A stretch of DNA of 64,000 bases, from NCBI RefSeq assembly GCF_029017505.1, contig NZ_JAQGEI010000011.1:1-64000 (forward strand), given 5' to 3'. This document shows, piece by piece, positions 53,069 through 62,787 of the stretch; within the stretch, counting starts at the first letter, position 1, and every line of letters begins with the position of its first letter. The notes under the pieces were generated by a model, which searched no databases, was not told the origin of the DNA, and worked only from the letters and a program-made list of their open reading frames with translations. The DNA is from Sedimenticola hydrogenitrophicus. GTDB taxonomy: Bacteria; Pseudomonadota; Gammaproteobacteria; Chromatiales; Chromatiaceae. The position numbers and the translations under genes were made by a program.

Positions 53069-53361
53069 TCCAAGTCATACAGCGCCAGCTTCTTGCGCAG
53101 GGTGCTGCGACTGATGCCGAGGATCTCGGCGGCACGGGTCTGGTTGCCCTCGGTGTGGGTCATGACGGTCTCCAGCAGCGGTTGCTCCACCTCGGCCAGC
53201 ACCATCTGGTAGATATTGGCCGCACTGTGACCATCCAGCTGTTTGAAGTAGCTGGCCAGGGCATCCCTGACGCATTCTCGCAGGGGTTCTGTCGCCTTGT
53301 TCTTGGCCACGGGAAAATGTGGTTTGTTGGCTTCTTGTGCCAGTAAGGCTTCCATCGTCAT
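53065..53361 (-). CDS. fis: DNA-binding protein Fis
   Basis: This nucleoid-associated DNA bender and regulator is 98 residues long, as in the E. coli protein. The N-terminal beta-hairpin arm region is followed by REVRDALASYFKQL-type helix A (here RECVRDALASYFKQLDG) and the C-terminal helix-turn-helix EGNQTRAAEILGISRSTLRKKLALYDLD. It overlaps dusB by 4 bp (ATGA), the conserved dusB-fis operon. Its stop codon is made by the end of the adjacent MITE-like repeat. Confidence 0.96.
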   Translation of the reverse strand: MTMEALLAQEANKPHFPVAKNKATEPLRECVRDALASYFKQLDGHSAANIYQMVLAEVEQPLLETVMTHTEGNQTRAAEILGISRSTLRKKLALYDLD

Positions 53362-54344
53362 GCTGCCCGCTCCTTATTTATGGCCAGCTGATCGAAAAAC
53401 TCCACGATCAGGGCTTGTTGTTTTTCCGTTGAGTCGGTTGTGTTTATGCGCTGTCTGAAGAGCGCGCCTCCCGGTTGGGTTCTGCTGTACCAGGCGATAT
53501 GTTTGCGTGCGATGCGCACCCCCTGAAACTCGCCGTAAAATGTGTACAGGTTCCCCACGTGCTCCAATAGGATATCGCGAATCCATGCCGGTTGGGGAGC
53601 GGAATGTTTTTCCCCCGTCATCAGATAGTGGTCGATCTCGCGGAATATCCAGGGCCGTCCCTGGGCGGCCCGGCCAATCATGATAGCATCGGCGCCGGTC
53701 AGTTCCAGCACCTTTTTTGCCTTTTCCGGCGATTCGATATCGCCATTGGCGATCACCGGGATAACCACCGCCTGCTTGATCGCGCGGATGGTATGGTACT
53801 CGGCGCTGCCGGAGAAGCCGCAGGCGCGGGTGCGGCCGTGCACCGCCAGGGCCCGGATGCCGCTGGCCTCGGCGATGCGCGCGATCTCCAGGCCGTTACG
53901 GTTGTCCGGGTCCCAGCCGGTGCGGATCTTCAGGGTGACCGGTGCCTCCACCGCCCGCACCACGGCGTCGAGAATGCGTCCCACCAGGGGCGGGTCCACC
54001 AGCAGTGCCGAGCCGGCGGCCACCCGGCACACCTTCTTGGCCGGGCAGCCCATGTTGATGTCGATGATCTGGGCGCCATGGCCGACATTGATCCGCGCCG
54101 CCTCCGCCATGGTTCGCGGATCGGCGCCGACAATCTGTACCGAGACCGGGCCCGGCTCACCCGCGAAGTCGAGCCGGCGCACCGTCTTGCGGGTGCCGCG
54201 CAGCGAGGCGTCGGAGGAGATCATCTCGGAGACCGCCATGCCGGCGCCGAGGCGGCGGCAGAGCTGGCGGAACGGCCGGTCCGTGACCCCTGCCATCGGC
54301 GCGACCAGCAGATTGTTGTCGAGTTGATAAGGACCGATGCGCAT
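53358..54344 (-). CDS. dusB: tRNA-dihydrouridine synthase B
   Basis: This FMN-dependent tRNA dihydrouridine synthase has 328 residues. Visible motifs are LLVAPMAGVTDRPFRQLCRRLGAG, IDINMGCPAKKVC (with the catalytic cysteine), LAVHGRTRACGFSG, IPVIANGDIESPEKA and GADAIMIGRAAQGRPWIF. It is followed by fis with a 4-bp overlap, the usual gammaproteobacterial arrangement. Confidence 0.96.
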   Translation of the reverse strand: MRIGPYQLDNNLLVAPMAGVTDRPFRQLCRRLGAGMAVSEMISSDASLRGTRKTVRRLDFAGEPGPVSVQIVGADPRTMAEAARINVGHGAQIIDINMGCPAKKVCRVAAGSALLVDPPLVGRILDAVVRAVEAPVTLKIRTGWDPDNRNGLEIARIAEASGIRALAVHGRTRACGFSGSAEYHTIRAIKQAVVIPVIANGDIESPEKAKKVLELTGADAIMIGRAAQGRPWIFREIDHYLMTGEKHSAPQPAWIRDILLEHVGNLYTFYGEFQGVRIARKHIAWYSRTQPGGALFRQRINTTDSTEKQQALIVEFFDQLAINKERAA

Positions 54345-54738
54345 CGTCTGTCTATACAGGTCGGTTGATTCTGGAGCGGCCGCGAAGAGAGGCGGCTATG
54401 TTACGACGATCCGCCGGGAGGAACAAGCGCCGACCCATGGATAGGTGGGCCGGACTTTCATGCGCAGCATGAAAGGGTTTACGGTGCGTCTTGGACTCCA
54501 TCCAGCCTGAAGATCTCCGCACGGCGCCAGAATCTAATGGAGTAGAATTAGCATCCATGTGGGCACACAAAGCGTGCCCATACAATCTGCTGATGAAGTA
54601 CCACGGATGAACGCGGATACACACGGATTTTGTATAGGGGAGTTACCCGCTGGCGGTTGGCTGTGCGGGAGGGCATATATGTGCCCGGCCGGGGGTAATC
54701 CACCTGTGTTTATCCGTGTGGATCCGTGGTTCGGGAGC
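54345..54738. other. Repeat-rich non-coding gap between dusB and the zinc ribbon gene
   Basis: This 394-bp stretch holds a perfect hairpin CTTTCATGCGCAGCATGAAAG (54457-54477), a GGGCAC/GTGCCC hairpin (54561-54579), and the large inverted repeat at 54601-54730 (listed separately). No coding frame with supporting signs was found. It probably contains the promoter of dusB-fis, but no boxes are convincing. Confidence 0.5.
54601..54730. repeat. Inverted repeat with CCACGGATGAACGCGGAT arms
   Basis: The left arm CCACGGATGAACGCGGATAC (from 54601) pairs with the right arm TATCCGTGTGGATCCGTGG (to 54729). Strings of the type CCACGGATGAACACGGAT recur in intergenic DNA of many bacteria. The element folds as a hairpin of about 130 bp. 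Confidence 0.6.
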
Positions 54739-55872
54739 TCAGTAGAAGTCGAACTGGAAACCCACAACCTGGTCGCCCGGGTCCTCCAGCTCCAGGTTGA
54801 TGGTCTCGGGAATGCCCGGCTGCAGCAGACCCCTGGGCGTATCGTGGTACTCCTCCGGGCTGAACCGGCGCCGGGCGATCAGGTCGCCGTTGCGGTCCAG
54901 CAGGCTCAGTTCCAGTTGCGGCCAGGGCTGGATGAAGTCGGCGTCATTGCGCAGGATGAGCATCAACTTCAGCGCGCCCTCCCGGTCCGGGTGGGTGGTG
55001 ATGGCGCGGGAGACCACGTGCAGTTTTTCCGGTTCATGCCGGGGCGGTAGCTGACAGAGCAGCAGCCCGCAGGCGCTCTCCAGCAGCTCCCGGCCGGCGG
55101 GATAGCGCAACAGGTGATCGCGGCCGAACCAGGCGAGCTGGCCGAGGGCCACCAGCAACAGCAGCAAGATGGCGAGTGACCAGCCGAGGGTGCCGCGACG
55201 GCGGCCGCCGGCATCCTTCAGGCGCTCCTCCAGAGAGAGCGGCTCGGTCTCGGCCGGCTGGATCTCTGGCAGGTCGGGGGGGATGTCGAACGGAACCCGG
55301 GCGGGGCGGGGCGCAGCCGCCGCATAGCCGGGCTCGGTGTCGGAATCGACCGTCGCCTCACTGGCCGTTGCCGGCTCGCGTGCGGAGTCGGCCTCGCGAT
55401 CCGGTTCGGCGAGCGGCCCGACAGGTGGGTCGATAGCTTCATGCAGCTGCGAGTCGAGGCCGATCCGGACACTGTCCATATCCGGATCGTCGAAGTGATA
55501 GAGCGGCTCGAACGGGTCGCGCTCGTCATCCCTGGCCAGTCCCTCGGCGGCCTCCGGCTGCTCCGGTTCCTGCGTGGGTGTCTCCGGGCTGATCTGCAGG
55601 GTCTGCAGCAGCTCGGTCAGACTGCTGTGCATCTCCCGGGGACTGATCTGCTGCGCAGGGCTGTCGAACGGCAGTTCCAGGTTCTGTTGTGGAGGATACT
55701 CCTCGATCAGGCGGGACTCCGGCCAGGCCGTCGCCGGGGGTGGGTCGCGCAGGTTGTCCAGGGCGCTGAACACCCGGTCGCAACGGCAGCAGTGGGCCTT
55801 GCCGGCGGCCGCTTTCAACTGCTCGGTGCTGATGCGGAACAGGGTCTGGCAGTGGGGGCACTGGGTATGCAC
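54739..55872 (-). CDS. MJ0042 zinc-ribbon membrane protein, DUF3426 family
   Basis: The 377-residue protein has an N-terminal MJ0042 zinc ribbon (CPHCQTLFRIS...AHCCRCDRVF), a long acidic Pro/Glu-rich middle part, one membrane span at about 240-262 (LGWSLAILLLLLVALGQLAWF) and a periplasmic DUF3426 domain. A GTG at 55872 is used as start because the ribbon begins there and AGGA lies about 11 bp upstream; no good ATG is close. It follows prmA by 16 bp. Its function is unknown; family members are typical of proteobacterial prmA-dusB neighbourhoods. Confidence 0.85.
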   Translation of the reverse strand: MHTQCPHCQTLFRISTEQLKAAAGKAHCCRCDRVFSALDNLRDPPPATAWPESRLIEEYPPQQNLELPFDSPAQQISPREMHSSLTELLQTLQISPETPTQEPEQPEAAEGLARDDERDPFEPLYHFDDPDMDSVRIGLDSQLHEAIDPPVGPLAEPDREADSAREPATASEATVDSDTEPGYAAAAPRPARVPFDIPPDLPEIQPAETEPLSLEERLKDAGGRRRGTLGWSLAILLLLLVALGQLAWFGRDHLLRYPAGRELLESACGLLLCQLPPRHEPEKLHVVSRAITTHPDREGALKLMLILRNDADFIQPWPQLELSLLDRNGDLIARRRFSPEEYHDTPRGLLQPGIPETINLELEDPGDQVVGFQFDFY

Positions 55873-55888
55873 GGTCAGCGGGTCCTGT

Positions 55889-56767
55889 TCATTTCCGGGT
55901 TCCCTCCAGCAGCACCCACTCCTCCTGTTGCCGCGGCGGCTGCATGCTGAAGGCCTCGGCATAGGCGTCGCTGACCATCTGTGCCTGCTCGCTGAGAATC
56001 CCGGAGAGGATGATGCGGCCGCCCGGCCGGGTCAGTCGGGTCAGCTGTTCCTTCAACTCGATCAGGGTGCCGGCGAGGATGTTGGCCAGCACCAGGTCCA
56101 CCGGGTGTCCAGGCAGATCGGCGGGGTCACAAGGCTGCAGCCGCTCCAGTACGCCGTTCTTCTCTGCATTGGCGACGGTGGCCTGCATCGCCTGCGGGTC
56201 GTGGTCGGTGGCGTACACCCGCTTCGCCCCCAGCTTCAGCGCCGCCACCGCGAGAATCCCCGAGCCGCAGCCGAAGTCGATCAGCTCCAGCCCCTCCAGC
56301 GGGGTGCGGTCCAGCCACTGCAGGCAGAGGGCGGTCGTCGGGTGGGTGCCGGTGCCGAAGGCGAGTCCCGGATCCAGCTCGACGACGATGGCGTCGTCCT
56401 GCTCTACGTGCCGGCCCTGAGGGCAGATCCACAGCCGCCGGCCGAAGGACATGGCGTGGAAGTTGTCCAGCCAGGCGCGCTCCCACGCCTGGTCCTCCAG
56501 CACCTCAAGGGCGAGGCTGCGGGTGACGTCGCGCTTGAGGGTCTGGTTGATGCGCTGGCGCAGCTCGTCGCTGTCGATGTCGCCAGCAAACAGGCCGGTG
56601 ACCCGGGTCAGCTTCCAGAGGGGGAGTTCGCCCGGCTTGGGTTCCAGCAACGGTTCATCCTCGGCGTCCTCCAGGGTGGTGGAGAGGGCGCCGAGGTGTT
56701 CAAACAGCAGCTCGATCAGCGGCGCCTGATCCTTGCTGGTGGTCAGATGGGCCTGTATCCAGGGCAC
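55889..56767 (-). CDS. prmA: Ribosomal protein L11 methyltransferase
   Basis: This SAM-dependent enzyme trimethylates ribosomal protein L11. The 292-residue product has the N-terminal L11-binding domain, FGTGTHPTTALCLQWLD, the SAM motif LIDFGCGSGILAVAALKLGAKRVYATDHDPQA and VLANILAGTLIEL. The length is normal. It lies 53 bp after accC and 16 bp before the zinc-ribbon gene; accB-accC-prmA is a conserved order. Confidence 0.96.
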   Translation of the reverse strand: MPWIQAHLTTSKDQAPLIELLFEHLGALSTTLEDAEDEPLLEPKPGELPLWKLTRVTGLFAGDIDSDELRQRINQTLKRDVTRSLALEVLEDQAWERAWLDNFHAMSFGRRLWICPQGRHVEQDDAIVVELDPGLAFGTGTHPTTALCLQWLDRTPLEGLELIDFGCGSGILAVAALKLGAKRVYATDHDPQAMQATVANAEKNGVLERLQPCDPADLPGHPVDLVLANILAGTLIELKEQLTRLTRPGGRIILSGILSEQAQMVSDAYAEAFSMQPPRQQEEWVLLEGTRK

Positions 56768-56820
56768 GTTCAGCTCCTGTTGGCCGGCCCCGGTCTCCGC
56801 CGCGGGCCCGCCGCTTGCGA

Positions 56821-58161
56821 CTAGATACCCAGTTTCTTTTCCAGGTAATGAATGTTCGCGCCACCCTTGACGAATGCCTCGTCCACCATGATCCGTTGCT
56901 GCAGCGGGATGTTGGTCTTGATGCCGTCCACCACCATCTCTGCGAGGGCGGTCCGCATGCGGGCAATGGCCGAGGCGCGGTTCTCGCCATGGGCGATCAG
57001 CTTGCCGATCATGGAGTCGTAATGCGGTGGTACCCGGTAACCGTCATAGATGTGGGTGTCCACGCGGATACCCGGGCCGCCCGGGATATGCAGATGGGTG
57101 ATGTCACCGGGGCTCGGCATGAAGGTGACCGGGTCCTCGGCATTGATGCGGCACTCGACCGCGTGACCGCGTATCTGGATGTCGGACTGCCGGTAGGCGA
57201 GCGCCTCGCCGGCGGCGATGCGCAGCTGCTCCTTGACAATGTCGACGCCGGTGATCATCTCGGTTACCGGGTGTTCCACCTGGATGCGGGTGTTCATTTC
57301 TATGAAATAGAATTCGCCGTTCTCGTAGAGGAATTCGAACGTGCCGGCGCCCCGGTAACCGATGCGGCGGCACGCCTCGGCACAGCGCTCGCCCAGGCGG
57401 TTGCGCAGCTCTTCGGAGATGCCCGGGGCCGGCGCCTCCTCCACCACCTTCTGGTGCCGGCGCTGCATGGAGCAGTCGCGCTCGCCCAGGTGGATGGCGT
57501 TGCCGTGGGTATCCGCCAGCACCTGGAACTCCACGTGCCGGGGATTCTCCAGGTACTTCTCCATGTAGACGGTATCGTTGCCGAAGGCGGCACCCGCCTC
57601 CGCCTTGGTCAGGGAGATGGCGTTGAGCAGGGTCGCCTCGGTGTGCACCACGCGCATGCCGCGGCCACCGCCGCCACCGGCCGCCTTGATGATCACCGGA
57701 TAACCGATCCCGGCGGCCATTTTCAGGGTCTTGCGCTCATCGTTGTCGAGGGGGCCATCGGAGCCCGGGACACAGGGTACCCCGGCGGCCTTCATCGCCT
57801 CGATGGCGGTGATCTTGTCGCCCATCAGGCGGATGGTTTCCGGCTTGGGGCCGATAAAGATGAAGCCGCTCTCCTCCACGCGTTCGGCGAAATCGGCATT
57901 CTCGGAGAGAAAGCCGTAACCGGGGTGGATGGCCATGGCGTCGGTCACCTCGGCGGCGCTGATGATGGAGTGGACCTGCAGGTAGCTGCCGGCCGAGGGG
58001 GCGGGGCCGATGCAGACGGTCTCATCCGCCAGCCGGACATGCTTCAACTCCCGGTCCGCCTCGGAGTGGACCGCCACGGTCTTGATGCCGAGTTCACGGC
58101 AGGCCCGCAGGATACGCAGGGCGATTTCGCCCCGGTTGGCGATGACGATTTTTTCGATCAT
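56821..58161 (-). CDS. accC: Biotin carboxylase subunit of acetyl-CoA carboxylase
   Basis: This ATP-grasp enzyme carboxylates biotin on AccB in the first step of fatty acid synthesis. The 446-residue product has [49 protein letters not shown], the ATP-binding [69 protein letters not shown] and [11 protein letters not shown]. It follows accB by 14 bp. Confidence 0.97.
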   Translation of the reverse strand: MIEKIVIANRGEIALRILRACRELGIKTVAVHSEADRELKHVRLADETVCIGPAPSAGSYLQVHSIISAAEVTDAMAIHPGYGFLSENADFAERVEESGFIFIGPKPETIRLMGDKITAIEAMKAAGVPCVPGSDGPLDNDERKTLKMAAGIGYPVIIKAAGGGGGRGMRVVHTEATLLNAISLTKAEAGAAFGNDTVYMEKYLENPRHVEFQVLADTHGNAIHLGERDCSMQRRHQKVVEEAPAPGISEELRNRLGERCAEACRRIGYRGAGTFEFLYENGEFYFIEMNTRIQVEHPVTEMITGVDIVKEQLRIAAGEALAYRQSDIQIRGHAVECRINAEDPVTFMPSPGDITHLHIPGGPGIRVDTHIYDGYRVPPHYDSMIGKLIAHGENRASAIARMRTALAEMVVDGIKTNIPLQQRIMVDEAFVKGGANIHYLEKKLGI

Positions 58162-58175
58162 AGCGACAGGGGCCT

Positions 58176-58625
58176 TTAGTCGATAATAAACAGGGGCTCG
58201 TTGTATTCCACCGGCTGGCCGTTCTCCACCAGGACCTGGGTGACGACCCCGGACTTGTCACACTCGATCTGATTGAGGATCTTCATGGCCTCGATAATGC
58301 AGAGGGTTTCACCCACGCTGACGTGCTGGCCGATCTCGACAAAGGGTTTTGAGGTGGGGGTGGGGGAGCGGTAGAAGGTGCCGACCATGGGCGAACGGAT
58401 CGCGTGGCCGGTGAGCTCCGGCTTGGTTTCGGCCACGGCATCGTGGGCAACGACCGGCGCCACGGCCGCGGCCACCTGGGGCTGCGGGGCGGTCATGAAC
58501 ATGGTGGGTGGGGTCGAGCTGACACGGCTGATGCGTACCGACTCTTCTCCTTCGTGAATCTCGATCTCGGCGACGTCGGACTCTTCGATAAGTTCGATCA
58601 GTTTTTTTACTTTGCGGATATCCAT
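58176..58625 (-). CDS. accB: Biotin carboxyl carrier protein of acetyl-CoA carboxylase
   Basis: This is the biotin carrier of acetyl-CoA carboxylase. The 149-residue product has an N-terminal [32 protein letters not shown] region, a Pro/Ala-rich linker and the biotinyl domain with [21 protein letters not shown] and the biotinylation motif [17 protein letters not shown] (Lys at about 115). It lies 26 bp after aroQ and just before accC, in the conserved aroQ-accB-accC order. Confidence 0.97.
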   Translation of the reverse strand: MDIRKVKKLIELIEESDVAEIEIHEGEESVRISRVSSTPPTMFMTAPQPQVAAAVAPVVAHDAVAETKPELTGHAIRSPMVGTFYRSPTPTSKPFVEIGQHVSVGETLCIIEAMKILNQIECDKSGVVTQVLVENGQPVEYNEPLFIID

Positions 58626-58651
58626 TGTGGCTGTAAATCCCGGTTCAGTGG

Positions 58652-59092
58652 CTAGAGGCTGAGGCGCTTGAGGGCGGCGGCGAGTGCGAGTTCATAACTC
58701 TGCACCCCCAGGCCGCTGATGACGCCTTCAGCGATATCGGAAAAATAGGAGTGCCTGCGAAACGGCTCCCGTGCGTGAACATTGGAGAGGTGCACTTCTA
58801 TGAAGGGTATGCCCACCCCGAGCAGGGCGTCGCGTAGCGCCACGCTGGTATGGGTAAAGGCAGCTGGATTGAAGATGATATAGGCGATCTGCTCGTCGCG
58901 GGCGCAGTGAATGCGCTCGATCAGCTCATGTTCGGCATTGCTCTGGGTGAAGGTGAGGTTGTGTCCCGCACCCTGGGTGAGGTGGGTCAGCCGCTCTTCA
59001 ATATCGGCCAGCGTGTCCCGGCCATACAGCTCGGGTTCCCGGGTCCCCAAAAGATTCAGGTTGGGTCCGTTCAGTACCAGGATGGTCGCCAT
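58652..59092 (-). CDS. aroQ: 3-dehydroquinate dehydratase, type II
   Basis: This type II dehydroquinase of the shikimate pathway forms a dodecamer. The 146-residue product shows [21 protein letters not shown] (active-site region with Tyr), [37 protein letters not shown] and [33 protein letters not shown]. The length is normal. It is first of the aroQ-accB-accC-prmA series; the preceding gap carries its promoter. Confidence 0.97.
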   Translation of the reverse strand: MATILVLNGPNLNLLGTREPELYGRDTLADIEERLTHLTQGAGHNLTFTQSNAEHELIERIHCARDEQIAYIIFNPAAFTHTSVALRDALLGVGIPFIEVHLSNVHAREPFRRHSYFSDIAEGVISGLGVQSYELALAAALKRLSL

Positions 59093-59393
59093 GATTGTCT
59101 ACCTGAGCGGTGCGCGCGGACGCTGCACCGGTGATGCTGCGGTTGAAAAAGTTCCAGCTAAGGGCAAATTCTGACGGAGCAGCTCCAGTTTGTCCAGATT
59201 TTAACGAAGATAACGTCACGTTCGGCGAAAATTTATCGCGAATTAAAAGGATTACTTGATTACCCATAAGGCGCTCACCTCGGATACCCCGGTACATAGG
59301 GCGTCCCGTGGGCGCCTTTGTCGGTGTGCGGGCCAGGGTGGAGCGGCGGGCATGGCCCGCCCCATGGGCGGTTTGCAACCTGGGGAATTGCCA
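59093..59393. other. Promoter-bearing gap upstream of aroQ
   Basis: This 301-bp stretch separates the aroQ start from the TlpA-type gene end. It is AT-rich near 59195-59260 (ATTTTAACGAAG, ATCGCGAATTAAAAGG) and should hold the aroQ promoter, but no boxes are clear enough to define. No gene is seen. Confidence 0.4.
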
Positions 59394-59927
59394 CTACAGC
59401 AGGGGTTGCAGCTCCCGCTCCAGCACCTCGCGGCTCAGCTCGCCCACCTGGATGTAGCGGGTGTTGCCCTGGCGGTCGAAGATGGCGGTGAACGGCAGCG
59501 AATCGAAGCGATTGCCCATGCGGTTGGAGAGCCTGATGGCGTCGGCATTGCCGATCAGGGTCGGGAAGTTGATGGCGTAGATATCGACGAAATCCTGCAC
59601 CATGAGCGGGTCGTCGATGGCGATGCCGACAAACTGTACCCCCCGGTCGGCATAGTTCTGCTGGGTTTCAATAAACAGCGGCATCTCCTTGCGGCAGGGG
59701 GGACACCAGGTGGCCCAGTAGTTGACCACCAGAACCTTGCCGTTCCACTGGCTGCTGGCCTGCTGTTCACCCTCCAGGTTGGCAAAACTGAAGGCCGGCA
59801 TGCGGCTCTCGGCGTTGCCGGTCAGGTTCGGTTTCGGCGGCTCCTGTTCACAGCCGGCCAGCAGGCCGAGGCCCGGCAGGAGCAGGGCGAGCATCAGGAG
59901 GGAACCCAGGAGAGAACGGGTCGTCAT
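59394..59927 (-). CDS. Thioredoxin-fold lipoprotein, TlpA/ResA-like
   Basis: The 177-residue lipoprotein has a signal peptide with lipobox LLAGC (Cys about 26) and a periplasmic thioredoxin fold with the active site WATWCPPCRKEMP and cis-Pro segment DSLPFTAIFDRQG. TlpA/ResA-like proteins reduce disulfides for cytochrome c maturation or other periplasmic targets. Its start overlaps the dsbD stop by 4 bp (ATGA), so DsbD, which supplies reducing power to the periplasm, is the likely electron donor. Confidence 0.92.
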   Translation of the reverse strand: MTTRSLLGSLLMLALLLPGLGLLAGCEQEPPKPNLTGNAESRMPAFSFANLEGEQQASSQWNGKVLVVNYWATWCPPCRKEMPLFIETQQNYADRGVQFVGIAIDDPLMVQDFVDIYAINFPTLIGNADAIRLSNRMGNRFDSLPFTAIFDRQGNTRYIQVGELSREVLERELQPLL

Positions 59928-62272
59928 TGCAGCGCCTTCCTTACGTGGTTGTTGAAGTCTTCGGGTCCCATGAAGCCGACCACGCGGTAGCCCTTGCGCT
60001 CTTTGCCGTCGCGGCCGTAGAACATGATGCTGGGTGGGCCCGGCAGGCCGAAGTGGCCCTGCAGCAGGGCCACGTCCTGGGCGTCATTGGCGGTCACGTC
60101 GGCCTGCAGCAGGACAGTGTCGGAGAGCGTGGCGATCACCTTGGGGTCACTGAAGGTATAGCGCTCCATCTCCTTGCAGGAGACACACCAGTCGGCATAG
60201 AAATCGAGCATCACCGGTCTCCCGGCGGCGCTGGCCGAAGCGACCTCACGCTGCAGGTCGGCCACGCTCTTGATGCGCCGAAACTGCAGGTGGGCCGCCT
60301 CACTGCCGCCGCTGGCCGCCATCAGGCCACGTAGAGGCTGCACGGTATCCCGGCCGCCGGCCGCGGCACCGATCAGCATCAGCGTACCGTAGATCAGCAC
60401 CACCACGCCGAGGCCCTTCCACAAACGATCCCAGCCCGAGGCCTCCACCGCCAGCTCGCGCAGGGCGCCCATGTAGATGGCGCTCACCACCAGCAGGATG
60501 CCCCACAGCAGCATCGAGACCTCCACCGGCAGTATCCGCTCCAGCAGGATGATGGCCACCGCCAGCATGCCGACGCCGAACACCGCCTTCACCTTGTCCA
60601 TCCAGCTGCCGGCGCGCGGCAGATACTTGCCGGCCGAGGTGCCGATGATGATCAGCGGTGCGCCCATGCCCATGGCCAGGGTAAACAGCGCCAGGCCGCC
60701 TAGCATGGCATCGCCGGTCTGGCCGATATAGATCAACGCGCCGGCCAGGGGCGGCGCCACGCAGGGGCCGACGATCAGCGCCGAGAGGAAGCCCATGACG
60801 GCGACGCCGGCCAGGGTTCCGCCACTCTGCCGGTTGCTGCGTTCCGCCAGCTTGCTCTGCCAGCGGCTGGGTAGCTGCAGCTCATAGAAGCCGAACATGG
60901 AGAAGGCCAGCAGGACGAACACCAGGGCGAAGAAGCTGAGAATCCAGGGGTTCTGGAAGGCCGCCTGCAGATTCTGCCCGAACAGTCCCGCCAGTACCCC
61001 GGCGGCGGTGTAGGTGAGGGACATGGCCAGCACATAGACCACCGAGAGGGTGAACGCCTTGCGGGTGGTGATGCGGCTGCCCTGCCCGGCGATGATCCCG
61101 GAGAGGATCGGGATCATGGGGAAGACACAGGGGGTCAGGGAGAGTGCCAGCCCGAGGCCGAAGAACAGCGGTATCACCAGCCAGGTGTTGCCGCCGGCCA
61201 GGGCGGAGGTGATGCTGTCCAGTTCGGAAACCGGCTCCGCCGCCACGTTGGCTGCGACGGGGCTGGCCACGGCGGCGTTGGGCGTCTGGGTGGCGATCAA
61301 CGCCTGTTGCGCCTGCTGCAGGGGGGAGGGGGTGTCCGGTGCGGCCGCCAGCGGCGGCAGCGCCAGTGACAGGGTCTTGCGGATCGGTGGATAGCAGACT
61401 CCCAACTCGGCGCAGCCCTGGTAGCCCACCTGGAGTTGGATGTCGGTGGCGGCCGGGATGCTGCGGATCAGCGGTAGCTGCAGGTTGATCTCATTGTGGT
61501 AGACCGGCAGATCGCCGATCGTCCCGTCGGGCCGCAGCGCATCCTGCTTCATCTCGGCGGGTGGCAGCTGGAAGCGGCCCAGTTGTACCCCCTCGCCGCT
61601 CAGCAGTTCAACATGGATCTTGTCCTGATAGAGGTAGGTGCCGTCGGCGATGCTCCAGATCAGGCGGATGAGGTCCGGCCGCTCGACTTCCGCCGAGAGC
61701 TGGTAGGCCTGCTCCGGGGTGAGTATCTCGTCCTCGTCCTGCAGCCCCAGCGCCTGGCCCAGGTTGCCGCCCAATTTACCCAGGGCGGCGAGGGCCGGCG
61801 TGGCGGCGGGGGCTGCCTTGGCGGCGGGGGCCAGCGACAGGGTCACGGTCTCCTTCTGCGGCGGATAGCAGAGACCGGCATCGGCACAGCCCTGGGAGAC
61901 CGTGGCCAGGGTCAGGGTGGCGTCCGCGCCGGGGGCGCGCTCGATGGGAATCCGCATGGATACCGAGTTACGGTACACCTCCATGTCGCCGAAAAACTGA
62001 TCCGTTTTGATTTTTCCCGCCGGGAATTCGGCCTCCCCCAGGGTGATGCCGGGGGTCTCGCTGGTGAACTTGAACTTGTCGCGGTAGAGGTAATAGCCGT
62101 CGGATATTTGCCAGGTCGCGCGGATGCTGCCGGCATCCTCGGCCAGGGCGGAGAGTTTGAACGCCTGCTGGGGCAGCAGGTAGTCCGGTTCCTCCTGGGC
62201 GCCGGCGAGGCCCGGTAACAGCAGCAGGATCAGCAACAGCGTCAGTAGATTCAATCTTGTTGTTGTGTGCAT
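59924..62272 (-). CDS. dsbD: Thiol:disulfide interchange protein DsbD with duplicated N-terminal domain
   Basis: DsbD moves electrons from cytoplasmic thioredoxin to periplasmic thiol proteins. The 782-residue product exceeds the usual 570-620. After the signal peptide it carries two periplasmic DsbD-alpha domains (about 30-150 and 185-305), each ending in a Cys pair (GCADAGLCYPP and GCAELGVCYPP). Then follow eight membrane spans with the paired cysteines in LTPCVFPMIP and VGPCVAPPLAG, and a C-terminal thioredoxin domain with DFYADWCVSCKEME. cutA and the TlpA gene overlap its two ends, forming one operon. Confidence 0.94.
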   Translation of the reverse strand: MHTTTRLNLLTLLLILLLLPGLAGAQEEPDYLLPQQAFKLSALAEDAGSIRATWQISDGYYLYRDKFKFTSETPGITLGEAEFPAGKIKTDQFFGDMEVYRNSVSMRIPIERAPGADATLTLATVSQGCADAGLCYPPQKETVTLSLAPAAKAAPAATPALAALGKLGGNLGQALGLQDEDEILTPEQAYQLSAEVERPDLIRLIWSIADGTYLYQDKIHVELLSGEGVQLGRFQLPPAEMKQDALRPDGTIGDLPVYHNEINLQLPLIRSIPAATDIQLQVGYQGCAELGVCYPPIRKTLSLALPPLAAAPDTPSPLQQAQQALIATQTPNAAVASPVAANVAAEPVSELDSITSALAGGNTWLVIPLFFGLGLALSLTPCVFPMIPILSGIIAGQGSRITTRKAFTLSVVYVLAMSLTYTAAGVLAGLFGQNLQAAFQNPWILSFFALVFVLLAFSMFGFYELQLPSRWQSKLAERSNRQSGGTLAGVAVMGFLSALIVGPCVAPPLAGALIYIGQTGDAMLGGLALFTLAMGMGAPLIIIGTSAGKYLPRAGSWMDKVKAVFGVGMLAVAIILLERILPVEVSMLLWGILLVVSAIYMGALRELAVEASGWDRLWKGLGVVVLIYGTLMLIGAAAGGRDTVQPLRGLMAASGGSEAAHLQFRRIKSVADLQREVASASAAGRPVMLDFYADWCVSCKEMERYTFSDPKVIATLSDTVLLQADVTANDAQDVALLQGHFGLPGPPSIMFYGRDGKERKGYRVVGFMGPEDFNNHVRKALQ

Positions 62273-62580
62273 TCATCAATCCAGTGGAGATAGGCCGGCA
62301 GTCCCCGTTGTACAGGGACCGCAATAATCTCCGGTAGTTCATAGGGATGGAGGGAGAGAATGGCCTGCTGCAGGTCCGCGTAACGCGCTTGCGTGGTCTT
62401 GATCAGCAGCAGCCACTCCTCCGACGTCTCAAGCTTATCCTGCCAGGTATAGATCGACTTTACCGGGGCGATGATGCTGACGCAGGCGGCGAGTCGTTGT
62501 TCAACCAGGAGGCCGGCAATCCGGTCGGCGCTTGCCTGGTCGGGACAGGTACAGTAGATCAAAAGCTTGTCCACAGGCAT
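62251..62580 (-). CDS. cutA: Divalent cation tolerance protein CutA
   Basis: The 109-residue trimeric protein has the family motifs YCTCPDQASADRIAGLLVEQRLAACVSIIAPVKSIYTWQDKLETSEEWLLLIKTT and HPYELPEIIAVPVQRGLPAYLHWID. It has been linked with copper tolerance and cation binding, but the role is debated. The Met at 62580 is used; a longer open frame runs upstream through a repeat and is a shadow. Its end overlaps the dsbD start by 22 bp. Confidence 0.95.
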   Translation of the reverse strand: MPVDKLLIYCTCPDQASADRIAGLLVEQRLAACVSIIAPVKSIYTWQDKLETSEEWLLLIKTTQARYADLQQAILSLHPYELPEIIAVPVQRGLPAYLHWIDECTQQQD

Positions 62581-62620
62581 GTGGCGGAAGATACAGGATT
62601 GCCCGTTCGCGCGCAAAATG

Positions 62621-62787
62621 TTAAGGGCTCGCGCAAAAATAAGTTTCGGTATTCGGTCGCAACTGAACCCCGCTGGCGGCGTTACGCTTTTTGCCAAGGG
62701 AACGGCCATTGCCTGCAAAGCGTGCCTTGCCAGCGTGGCCCAGTTACGCCCTCGGTACTGCGAAATTATTCTTGCGCGAGCCCTAAG
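62621..62787 (-). mobile_element. MITE-like 165-bp palindromic repeat family B, copy 2
   Basis: This 167-bp copy starts TTAAGGGCTCGCGCAAAAAT and ends TTATTCTTGCGCGAGCCCTAAG. Its reverse complement matches 33853-34018 along the whole length. It lies between the cutA start and fxsA and provides a long non-coding frame that can be mistaken for an extension of cutA. Confidence 0.8.

Noticed and set aside
62581-62718. N-terminal extension of cutA by 46 residues
   Set aside because: The extension is encoded by a family B repeat and has no counterpart in CutA; the Met at 62580 gives the normal length.
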